Source: Ectocarpus siliculosus (lineage: Eukaryota > Sar > Phaeophyceae > Ectocarpales > Ectocarpaceae). Taken from it: a stretch of 64,000 bases of DNA. Shown piece by piece: positions 1 to 19,300 of this stretch. Made by a program: the position numbers and the translations under genes. The notes under the pieces were generated by a model that saw nothing but the letters and a program-made list of their open reading frames with translations, was not told where the DNA came from and did no database searches. The stretch covers positions 2,004,816-2,068,815 of the forward strand of contig FN649727.1 of assembly GCA_000310025.1 (NCBI GenBank). Direction: 5' to 3'. The number at the start of each line of letters is the position of its first letter. Position 1 is the first letter of the stretch.

Positions 1-456
1 TCTCGGCACGCCGTCTCCGCGAACCATCATTCTCTTCCGATCGATGGAACATGGGAAGAAGATTTTTTTCCTACAGTAGTCGTCACGGAAACCATCAAAT
101 GTTGTAAACTTTATAATTTTCGTCGACGCGGCGTTGGAGTCACCCCGACTACCGTGTACTTGTAGGTGGCACGACATTAAATACCACACCCTGCACTGAC
201 TTTCAAAGCTCGACTACAAGTACTCCACAGCGCAGAGGGTGATGGTGCCGAGAATGGCGGCGTCGGAGCCTCCTTGTCGAGAGCTTCCCGAGAACGCATC
301 GTTTGACTCATACATCCTCTCCGTCGTGGAGTAATGGAGCTGCGCAAATGGATCCAGGGGGTGTGATGTCTAATGTCACCTATGTTGTGTCTGCAGATCC
401 CTGACCACCCTCCTTTGTCGGAAACGTTTTGCTGTCCTCGCTGCGGGCCTTCGCAG
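1..456 (+). other. Upstream intron of the SEC24 gene
   Basis: I see no convincing coding exon here. The stretch is read as the intron before the first recognisable SEC24 exon. It ends in a pyrimidine-rich acceptor with AG at 455-456. A second possible acceptor lies at 395-396, which would add 20 codons that do not resemble the family. Positions about 150-366 hold one copy of a dispersed repeat (listed separately). Confidence 0.5.
150..366 (+). repeat. Dispersed repeat, copy 1 (SEC24 intron)
   Basis: This stretch matches 24430-24642 in the same orientation, by eye at roughly 70 percent identity. Shared blocks include AGCTCGA, CTCCACAGC, GAGAATGGCGGCG (second copy GAAAATGGTGGCG), CATCCTCTCCGTCGTGG and TCCAGGGGGTGTG. 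Both copies sit in introns of unrelated genes, so it is probably a decayed mobile element. No ends or coding potential are visible. Confidence 0.6.
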
Positions 457-2800
457 GTGGAGGAGTCGATGCTAGCCATGCTCTTCGCCTACCGCAAGAA
501 GTGCGCCTCCGACTCTCCGGCCGGGCAGCTCATCCTCCCGGAGGCGCTGAGAGTCCTGCCACTCTTCACGCTATGCACGCACAAGATGCTCGCACTTAGA
601 CCCAACTCGAAGGTGCCTTGTGTTGGTGTGGCCCTCGTCGCGATCTAGGAGAGGGGGAAGTCGCAAAGAACAATGCTTCCACGATGATGTGCCAGTATGA
701 AGATGTTGAAAGAGAGTGTTTGTTTGTTTCCGCGCGCTGCACCACTCATGGTTGTCGCCATCTCCCACCCTTGCCCCCCTTCCGTGCGTGCTGCTTGTAC
801 TGTTCAACACACGCGCACAATCCGATGCACACCTACCTACCTGCAGGGCGGCGCCCCGGACGTTCGCGCAGACGAGCGCGCGGCGCGGCTGCTGGCCAAT
901 CACAGCCTGTCGGTGGAGGGCATGGTGAAGGTCCTCTACCCGTCCCTCTACTCCGTTCACGACTTGCCGCCGGACATAGGGGACGCACCGCCCCCCAGAC
1001 CCCCGCCACCGGCGGCGGCCTCGGAGCCCGGAGCAGTCGGGGCGGGGGTAGGGTTAGAGGGGGCTAGGGGAGTGGAGGGGATCTGGGGGAGCCCCCGGTC
1101 TGGGGTTGACGTGCCGGTCGCGTTGCCCCCGACCTCGGAGAAGCTGAGCAGCTCCGGGGTGTTCTTGCTGGACAACGGGGAGGAGCTGTTGCTGTACGTG
1201 GGTCGCTCGGTGAGCCGGGAGGTGATGTCCGAGCTGTTCGGGGTGGACGCGGTGCCTGGTGAGTCAAGTCATTCAGTCACGCCAGTTGGTCGGTCGGTCA
1301 GTCAGTCCCACTGCCAGACTGCCAGGAAAGGCGCTTAGTGTAAGTGAAGTAGTAGACGCCGCTACAGTGAATAGGCACGCCATGAAGTTTTTCGACGGCG
1401 GTGGAAGAACAAGGTCGTTTCGTGTTACCCCGTCACTCCTTCCCGTTCCCCGTGACACCAGCAAAGGACACGGGCTAGACGAGTAACGCGGGGCTTGGAC
1501 CCGTCTCGTTTGTGTACTGTTACTGTAATGTTGTGCCATGCAACACTATTTAACATTCACCTCCTGTAAAGAGACAGCCCTCTCTGTGTGGCCTCCGCTA
1601 TATCGAGCGATGCCAGTCAAACGTGAGCCCCTCTATCCTCCTTACCGCCCTGCCGGGCACAAATATTGTTGTTGGGGCTCCGCCTGGTTGTGTACATCTG
1701 CACGGGCTTTATTTTTTGGCTCCGTGGAGTAGGGTGCCCTGGGGAGTGAGTGCACAGCAGCCGTCACTCCACCTGTCCTCCGCTCTTGGTCCTGTTCAAC
1801 GCACGCCGCCGCCATAACAGCGCATGGGCGCTTTGATAGCACACCTTTTTTTTCGCGCGCGTGTATGTTTCCGGCCCCCACCCGCCTCATGGAAGAAAAA
1901 ATCAACACCTCGTGTACGATCAATGATCTGTCTATCATGCCTGCTGCCCACCCCCACACACGGACACGAACAGGGCCTAGCCCACCAGGCTACGGCAATG
2001 AAGGGGCTAGTACGAGCGTCCTACAACTTCGCCAAGAAGATGGCTACGAGCAGGCCAGACGGGTGCGCAACGTCATAGAGCATCTGCGTAGAGGGAGCGC
2101 CGCCCACAAGCCGCTAGTGGTGGTGGTGGCCAATTCGGGAGTTCCGGAGGAGGTGAGGGGCGTGTTGCGTGAGGGAGAGAGTTCGGGAAACGCACGTGTA
2201 AAGAAAAAGCAACGGGGGTCGAAAGGAAAGAGGGAGGCTCGCTCCGCCGTGTGTGTTTGCGAAAAGCTGTTGTGACAACTCCCTCTGCTGTGCAGGGAGA
2301 AGGGGGGGGGATAGTCACGGCAGGATTTTTTTTTTTCCGACGAGTCTGACTTCCCGAACCCGCGGCAGATTGTGTCCGACAACATGCCCCCCCTGGTGCA
2401 ACATGGCGTACACACTCTGTAAAGCGTCGGGGAAACGGCCTTGTCAGACCAAGACAATGTGGTAATCTGTGGACAGAGAAGCAAGTCTTCCCTGTCATCG
2501 GCAATGCATCGTCTCATGCTCATCGGCGCTGCGCTCTAGGCAGTGGTCTATGCTCCTCGCTTAGAGCCCTCAGCCTGCATGCACTCCTATTACTGAGCTT
2601 TGACACTGTTCTCTTGCCGCTTATGTTCCTGTTTCGCGTTTTTTGAACTCCCTCTTCTGCGCCTCTGGACCGCCCCCCTCTCGCTCCCATGACAGGCCCG
2701 CTTCGTTAGTCTGATGGTAGAGGACAAGACAAAGCACGGGACGTCTTACGTGGACGAGTTATGCAACTTGCACCACAAGATACAGTCAAGGATGGGGTGA
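457..2800 (+). CDS. SEC24: SEC24-like COPII coat subunit, C-terminal part (5' end outside window)
   Basis: SEC24 is the cargo-binding subunit of the COPII coat, which pairs with SEC23 on vesicles leaving the endoplasmic reticulum. Exons are 457-612, 847-1258, 1974-2152 and 2696-2800; all introns are GT-AG and the phases join without a stop. The first exon gives the end of the helical domain (AYRKKCAS, then GQLILPEALRVLPLFTL). The second gives VLYPSLYSVHDL and the start of the gelsolin-like domain (GVFLLDNGEELLLYVGR). The last gives FVSLMVEDKTKHGTSYVDEL, the usual SEC24 C-terminus, and stops at TGA 2798-2800. Between YSVHDL and GVFLLDNG sits a Pro/Gly/Ala-rich insert of roughly 60 residues, longer than the linker I expect in animal or plant SEC24. 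The N-terminal part, including the zinc finger and trunk, is not in the window. Confidence 0.9.
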
Positions 2801-3573
2801 AGCGACTGGCTTCCCCTCGCCGTCAACGTGCATGAAAAGTCAAAGTGCATGAGGCGTCTCGTATACAGTACAGCTTTTTATTTATTTTTTGTGCGCCGTG
2901 CGCACCTCGTCGTCAACCTCCTCCTCTTGCACTGCTAGTTTATTCTCTGCGTGTGTTTCAGTACAACAATATCCTCCTTTACGGTATTCTGTATTTTTAT
3001 GTCGGTGTTTCCCAAGCCCCAAGCAAACGGTTTGCGCCAGAGTCCACTTTTGCGAATGAAGCTGAGTGATGGTTGTTGAGTGCGTCGTGTTGTGTCGTCG
3101 GAATCTTCTTTTCTGTTTCTTTTTCTTTTTCTTTTTTATTCTTCCGGTGCGTGTTCGTCGGTGGGTGGGTGGGTGTGGTTTGTCGTGCGGTGTTTTGCGT
3201 TTCGGTGAAAAATGTGTTGCTGGTGGTGCATTTTGCACTACGGTACATGCTACTGCTGTGTCAGCGCGCTACGCTATGAATGAAGTATGTTTTGCTATTG
3301 CCGCTCTGTGCTTTCTGTTCCAAGAGATCACTTTTTGCTGTACTGCCGACATGGTGCGCTCTGTTCCGAAGAAGCCGTGGTCTGCGCGATCGGTTGTGTC
3401 GGTTTGGATTATCCTCATCAGGTGTTTGTTCCCTTTGGCTTTTGCGATGAGTGTTTTTCGTCGGCCCTTCCTTCCCTTTTGTGCTCCTTGGGCGCGACCC
3501 GGGTCGGTCTTGCTTCGTCACGCTTGCCTCACGAAGCAGGCAGGTGACACCTGCACCCATCAGAGGGTTTTTG

Positions 3574-3706
3574 TGTGCTGCTAGTCGACGGATAGATGAA
3601 TACAGTGTGCTCCAGTCTGGTCACTTGTCACCCGAAGACTTACCAACCATCGTGTGCGCTGCTAGTTGATAGTTGACGTGAAACCGAGGATGGTCACTTG
3701 TCACTC
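3574..3706 (+). repeat. Short direct duplication
   Basis: Two adjacent segments share GTGTGCTGCTAGT-like and TGGTCACTTGTCAC blocks (around 3574-3632 and 3653-3706). It looks like a diverged tandem duplication of about 80 bp with no coding role. Confidence 0.45.
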
Positions 3707-4902
3707 TTCAGACAATGCCATCTTTAGGGTGATGGCAGAAATAACGACGAACCCCCGACGGACCAGGGAGTGTGCCCCGCGCCGATCTTGGAATCGAGGA
3801 TCCGAGGATGGTATGTCCTCGAGGCTTCCAGTTTCGTTTTGGGGAGCTTTCCGTGTTAGTAGAGGATGGCCAGGCCAGATGAAAAGTTTCCTACGAGGCA
3901 CACGGTGGCTCCATGAGTAAACTGTTGGCAACCGGGCAGATGATTCAAACGACCCCCCCGAACGCCCGCAGCTGCGGCAATGCAGGCGGAACAGCTCCAT
4001 TCACTATAGTCTATATTCCCCAATTGTGTGGTATATATACGACCAGAATTTCACTTTCACGGCAAGTGTGCTAATAGTCCTAGGTGCCAGCCATCATGTT
4101 TTTCTCTCTCGGACGGTCAGGACATAAAACATATCCGGCGTTTCGATCAGGAAGATCAGCCATCGCGAGGTTGATGATGATGACGACAGCCATCGCCAGC
4201 ATCCTTCGCGAAGCCTACTACCAGGTACTGTTTAGTCTAGGTATTAGTATATTAGTATACACACAGACGGAAGATGGATGAGAAAGAATCCACCGTCATC
4301 ATCATCAACCAAGATCGAACGCCGATCAGTCAGCCGAGAGGACCCATCCCCTTCGCCCGCCCGTGGAAATCTCCCTCTTCAGAGAAGTTGGCCACATTTC
4401 TTTCATCCATCAGTTGTCCCAGGATCCCGGCCTTTCGACCCTGGATGACGCTGCCCGTTGTCTAGGGATCTTCGGTCTTGCCTGTTTTTTTAAATTCCGC
4501 CGCAGTTTATTTTTTACCAATCAGCGAACTGCGTGCCACAAATGTTTTTCCAAAATCGGTTCTCCCGCCGAGCTCGTCACAATTATTTCCCATGCGGCTC
4601 TCTTGTTTTGACGTTTTTACGCCTGTTTTGCGTACACCTCCTTGTCTTTTATCCACCCTTCGCAGTTGGTCGGAAATATCATTCCCTTGCCGATACAAGA
4701 AAAAATAATTTTCGATTGGGATAGTCAGCCAGTTGTCATCTGCTCTGTTGTCGCGGGATGTGGCAAATTATGTGTAGCGCTAGTACCTGCTACTTAGTGG
4801 GTGCTAAGGCGACAAATTCCAGTTGACGGCTTTCTAACTTGAAGTGTCAACTGCATTTAAGCCAACTGCCAACTCATCCTGTGTAACCAGGACGGAATTC
4901 GC

Positions 4903-5002
4903 NNNNNNNNNNNNNNNNNNNNNNNNNNNNNNNNNNNNNNNNNNNNNNNNNNNNNNNNNNNNNNNNNNNNNNNNNNNNNNNNNNNNNNNNNNNNNNNNNN
5001 NN
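4903..5002. other. Assembly gap (100 N)
   Basis: A run of exactly 100 N, a conventional placeholder length, followed by a poly-C tract. The true size is unknown. Confidence 0.99.
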
Positions 5003-5606
5003 GCATTTTCCCCCCCCCCCCCCCCCCCCCCCTCCCCCAACCACCAGTTAACCGAAGACCTCCGACCGCAGCTTGGGTCACAATATTTTAATTTACATGA
5101 CTACGCTGCCTAAAAAAGAGAAAGAAACTACTCTTGTTTGGTAAAGCACTTCTTGTCTTGGCGCTGCACCGTTTCTAGGCCCTGGTGTGGTTTATTGTCT
5201 AAACAGCCAGATTCTATCATACCCCACAACAACGAGACGTGCAGTCGGAGCCAGACGCCGCGCGTGTTGACCTGTTGCACATGTACTTTATAAAACGCAA
5301 TTCTAATCTGACGGGCGCACCCGTGGGTTGACTACTTATTCGCCTCCTTCCCTTTCCCCGACGGACGCACAATACGGTGAATGCCGAACTAAGTTCTTTC
5401 ACATAAAAAACGCTCGAGGAAAAGTCAAAAGCCTAAACCTTGCTCCACATCATTCGACAGAAGTGGGTTCCCGAGCTTCGCGCGAAACGCGTCAATTGCA
5501 AAGATACGAAACCCCAGTCAGTTTGGGTCAAACTCGAAATGTACACGAAATGGCCTGACTCTTACGCCTAAAATAGCCACGCCTCTTACGTACTTTGGCG
5601 TTTCGC

Positions 5607-14055
<8,449 letters not shown>

Positions 14056-15125
14056 GATGCTGTTCCTCTTGCAGGCGACTGCGGCAGCGGTAGTCTTGCC
14101 AGCGGAACAGATGTCGGCCTCTCCGTAGACATGTTGAACAACCAAAGATTTTTGTGTCCGGTTATTTCGCCGCGTTTTTCCCGAGAGGTTATGTTCCTCA
14201 GGGGAGAACCTTCCTAAACTCAATTTGTCTACAGGTCCGCACTTGGCAGTTGGCGACCTGTAACAACCTAACAACCTAACCGTCGGACGTCTAACTTGTG
14301 AACCACGCATGGTGTGTAAACACAACCTGAGGAAACGGACTAATTCTCGCGATAAAAATCAATATTGAAGGCAAGCGCCACGGGGGAGCGGTGGTGACAA
14401 AATGCACCAAACACCAACCCTTTCTTTTGCCCCCGACGGCTTGTTTGTGCGTCAACATCGCCTTTATAATACTGGCCCCCAGAATAGATGGGGATCAAAA
14501 CACATTACATCACACATATTTTGGCCCTGCCGATCAGTGGGGTGGTCACTTATGTAGTGTTTATTGCTTCGATACTGCTGTTCATCTTTCACGGGGACCG
14601 GCCGTCCCCGTGGTTATTTGATCGGTTGGGTGTGTTGTTTCGGAAATCTCTCCTTGTCTCACACGAACACCTTCACACCTTCATTAACCGAGAGCGCGCC
14701 CGTACCTTTCCGACGACGGCCTGGTTGATCGAGCGAATTTTTGGCGGTGCTTGTTACACGGCTCCCAGCCCTACGATTGGTACTCGTAGCTCTCGCTAGA
14801 CTTTCGGGTGGGCAGAACGAAGTCTAACTGTTCGAAAATGCCAGCGTAACACACCCGCCGCCGTCGACCGAAACCGACATTTGGTGCAATGGTTTGTGTG
14901 CATCGTCCTTTCTTCGAAAAAGGCAACCGGAAACCTCGCATCTTTGATCTATCAACGGCCAATTTCACGCTCGACCACTGTCATAAAAAAATGTTCCGCA
15001 CATCTTCACTTGTGAACACCTCCACCACCACCACATGGCCCCAGATCCAAATGGGGATACTTGCTCCCCTTCGCCGCGTCCTGCTCGGTGGAAGTCGAAT
15101 AGACGGCGAATTTCTAACGGTCTCT
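14056..15125. other. Spacer between photodecarboxylase 5' end and UPF0652 gene 3' end
   Basis: Both flanking genes run on the minus strand, so this should hold the photodecarboxylase promoter and 5' UTR plus the UPF0652 3' UTR. I see no coding exon, TATA-like element or repeat that I can defend. Confidence 0.45.
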
Positions 15126-16318
15126 TCAACGCTGAAACTCTCCATCGAAACTGGTAAAGCCCGTGAGCTGGAACATCGGGAAGAACGGCTTCGAGTTCAG
15201 CTGGGAGCACCAGTTCCATGCCGAGGTCAGCCGGCCGTCAATGCAACTGAAAAACAAAGCAGTGCGCGCGCGCGGGGGGGGGGGGGGGTACTCATAGTCG
15301 TGCATGCCATAATCCTTTGACCATTGACCTCGCATCCCTACAAAGCCGGGACGGAGCACGCCGGGTTCTCACCGGACCAGGCTCTCACATCACCAAGCGC
15401 GAAGCGCCGTGAGGTATTTGGCAAGTCGCATGAAGGGTGAGCTGCATCCTGCTAAGGGTGTTCGGCATCTTGTGCTTACTTCCTTGCGTACGGATGACAG
15501 CTACGTATGACTTAATTTATTTTCTGGTGCTTTCACTTCCAGAGACAGTTGTAAGCACTGTGTAACTGCCTCGAGGAAGCTTGACCATTTTAACACAACG
15601 TGGTGCGATCATCCCCCGTTGCGCGGAGAGAGGGTTCTCGACCCCGCACAACATGATCTACTCGACCACCATTATGGTTACCGCCAAAAAAAAAACACAC
15701 GAGGTAAAAAAAAAAAAAACGGTAACCTGGTTGCCGAGTTCACGAAGTGAATTGGCTTGTTTTACAACGTCGTTGCCAAGCGACGAAAACCCAATCCCGA
15801 TGGCAAACACCGAGTGGGGGGCTTGTTTTACAACGTCTTGCCAAGCGACGAAAACCCAAACCCCGATGGCAAACACCGGGGGGGGAGCGGGGGGGGGGGG
15901 GGGGGGGGTCTTATTTTTTTTTTTTTCACCCCTTCCCCTTTAAACCATTACCACCCCCCCCCCAANNNNNNNNNNNNNNNNNNNNNNNNNNNNNNNNNNN
16001 NNNNNNNNNNNNNNNNNNNNNNNNNNNNNNNNNNNNNNNNNNNNNNNNNNNNNNNNNNNNNNNNNNNNNNNNNNNNNNNNNNNNNNNNNNNNNNNNNNNN
16101 NNNNNNNNNNNNNNNNNNNNNNNNCCCCAAAAAAAAAACCGCGGGGGGAAAAAAAAAAAAAACCGGACCCCGGGGCCCGGGGCCCAAAAAGAAAAGGGGC
16201 CCGCCAAAAAAGGGGGGGCCAAGGGGGGAAAACCCCAACCCGGAGGCAAACCCCGGGGGGGGGGGCGGACGAAAAAAGGCCGGCCCAGGGGGGAAAACCC
16301 AAAACCCGGGGGCAAACC

Positions 16319-16351
<33 letters not shown>

Positions 16352-19300
16352 CGTACTCTTATGTTTTGCATGCCTTAGCGGTTAGACCATTGACCACGCG
16401 CCCTCGAGAGTGGAGGCAACGAATGCATTAGCCACACGAAAACACAAAGAACCTGCGTCAACATAGGTTAAGAACCGTAGCACGATGCGTCGCTGGTGTC
16501 CTTTCTTTGAAAGTTTATCACCAGCAGTCGCGAAGTCGCGCGCACACGGATGTCATGCTAGCTATTGAGCATGTCTGACGCGACAAACGGGGAAACAACG
16601 CACAAGGGCAATTGAACTAAACAGATATCTCAGCTGCGAGCGGAGAGAGGTGACAAGAAAACGGAACGCGCTCAGATCTTGCATCATACCTGCCGGCGTC
16701 GAAGAAGTTGTCGGCACCGCTGCCGTCGAAAGCCGATCGAAAAAAGTCGAACAGAATGTCCTTCCTCAGCGTCTCAAGCCCGCCATAGCCGGTGTCGATC
16801 AGGTTTTGGATGTGTTCATCCTTGTCGTACAGCACGACAAGCTGCTCCAGGCACGACACGATGGGGCCCAGGATGCGCGAAACCTACGCCATTTGTTGCG
16901 GCGGCGGCGGGAAGGGGGATCGTCACGCTTGCTTCCTCGGCACCCGCGGTGACTTATTCGCGACACAGCGTTACTTTCATGCATCAACAGACAAAACACA
17001 TTTGCCCTTCTCCACGACATCTCGCTAACCCCCTCCGGTACGTGCCCTGTTGTTCGCGCTACCGAACTTAGCACTGCTGTTGACACCGAATTCCGTGACT
17101 CTTGGTGAAAAAAAACAGACAACCCGGCACGGTGCCAATGTCGCAACGGTATTCCATGATATCATTAGCTAGCACTATTCGTCGTAGTCTGAAAACCACC
17201 TCTGATGCGGGCTTCTGATCTCAGGTAGCTTACTACAATATCAACCGCAGAGGCACACGCACCTGGGTATACTTGTCGATAAACATCAGGGCGTTCGGTA
17301 CGTTGTGGTCGCCCAGGTGGATGACGCTGCTCCCTACCCAGCTCTGTACCCCATGCTGGGCGTGGAACAGGATCTCCTGCGGCGATGCGACAACATCAGC
17401 AACACTATTAGATAGGCAGGCAACGAGAGAACGTCTGCCTTCTGCGGAGCAAGGGCGCAAATGCCTGCAGACTGTCCAACGAATTAACGCGCGCATAACA
17501 TGCTTCCGAGCAACGAGTGACTCGGGAAACAGCACTAAACGTGTTGAAGACGAGTGTGGCCAGCACTAAACGCGTGCCAGGAAAGCCAAACGCAACGTTG
17601 TACCTGCATGGCTTTGAAGGTCTGGGGGCTGTTCTGCACCCGTTGTTTCCCTTGCCCCGTGTCCACTAGCTTGTAAGCAAAGCTTTCGGAGAGCAAGTCT
17701 TCCTCCCCTAAGCACCACAGTCGAAACATGTCGTGCATGATATCTCGCCACAACGTTAGCGACTGTTCAAAACAAGCGGCAGGGCGGACAAGGACAGCGG
17801 CGGAGAGATTTAGCATTGACATGAGAAAACAAATGGCCGTTGTGCCGCAAAGTGAACCATGCAAGCGGACAATCGCACCGACGCACCTGTGCACACATCG
17901 ATACACATCGATAAGCGGGGTGAAGACCACACCCTCCCCACTTCCCAGCACCATGTACTCAGCGCAAAAGATTCATTCAAACGACGATTTAAACGACGGC
18001 GCTGTCACGCTGCTCTTTCAACGCTTCGACACCGAAACCACGGCGACTAGTGAGGCACAGCAGCCTTGCCTGATGCGCAAAGTTGTACTGTCGCGCGTGG
18101 GAGTGCGTCAAGCGCGCCCCGCCCTCTCCGGCTGAGATGGCCAGGGAGTAAGCATCGTCTCCCGGAGTGTCCGGTGAGAAGTACTTCTCCAAAAACGCTA
18201 TCATCTTGTCGATGGGCACGCGGTTCGAGTTGAGAAAGGAGTCATTGTCGCACCTGTAATAGTAGAATACAAGCGAGCCAGTCTGGTGTGAGGGCGTTCG
18301 ACAACATCGGGGTCAGGCGTGATACGGTAGAAGCAGTGGCCGCATTTTAATCGCAGCGGCGTCACCGGAAGAGACATCCATGCCCTCAGCAGACTGACAA
18401 CATCCTAGCAAGACATGATGTATATACGAACCGCATTCCTCCGAACTGACCACATCCAGAGGTACACTGCACGTTCTCAAGGCTGGTTTCGCCGGGCATG
18501 AGCAGGCATCACTCACATGCTGTAGAGGCAGGTGTGGATGTCATCCTGTGAAAGGTTGTGGGTGGCATACTTCCGCTTGATCTGCGCCACCGCTGTCTCC
18601 TGAGAGGCGTGAAATATCACACCACGGGAAACCAGGAGGGGTCTACTTTAGGCATGACGATATTTTTTGCACGAACAAGAGCTTTCACGCCAACATGGTT
18701 CTGCCTAAACATGAAGCACGCCAGGAAAATCTGCACGATTATCAAGACATGCAACATGTTGTCGAATGCGGCCCTTGACACCCCCCAAACTGACACATAT
18801 CTTGCACATCACACCTTCCTCCTAATGTCCTTGGTGATCTGCGGTCGTGGCCTGCCATTCGCCAAGACCTCCCTTGTCGCAATCTCCACGTTCGGATCGC
18901 TAAGAATCGCCAGGCCTCCCCTTTCCCTCAAGAACTCGTACACCGACTTCACTCCTCTCTTGATGTTCAAGTTCAAGATACGCTGCGCCTCCGGGGATAC
19001 CGCGTCTTGCATCAGGTAGATCAGCTGCGAGCCAGAAAAAAACAAAGGCGACATAGTTTCTATCAAAATTGCATGGATGGAGATCTTGTTGGTGCCCAGT
19101 AGGAGAGTTGTGAATCTCAGCACACGGCTACTCACTCCTCACTCCCGTCTGAAACTCAGAGTGGTAAAAAAGACGTGCGACTCCCACATGGTGGAGACAA
19201 GTCATACGGAAATCCAACACCCCGACCATAGTCTATATAAGATAGCTTTCTGTGCGCGCTCCCCCAGCCACACGGGTACAGGTTGTCTTGCGACCCAGGC

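Larger units (their letters stand above)
2801..5606. other. Convergent intergenic region with assembly gap
   Basis: This lies between the 3' ends of SEC24 (+) and the photodecarboxylase gene (-) and should hold both 3' UTRs. No open frame in it resembles a known protein. T-rich sequence at 3108-3145 and a C tract at 5011-5032 are low complexity. The C tract directly abuts the gap at 4903-5002, so sequence quality there is doubtful. Confidence 0.5.

Noticed and set aside
3066-3584. Plus-strand open frame of 172 codons rich in Phe, Val and Cys downstream of SEC24
   Set aside because: Driven by T/G-rich low-complexity sequence in the expected 3' UTR; no domain or splice evidence.
15752-15790. 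TTTTACAACGTCGT resembling the start of lacZ alpha (vector contamination)
   Set aside because: The match is about 15 bases, the surroundings do not continue as lacZ, and the segment is repeated as a genomic tandem unit.
15747-16431. Open frames across the N gap rich in Pro, Gly and Lys
   Set aside because: They are produced by N runs, homopolymers and poor base calls.
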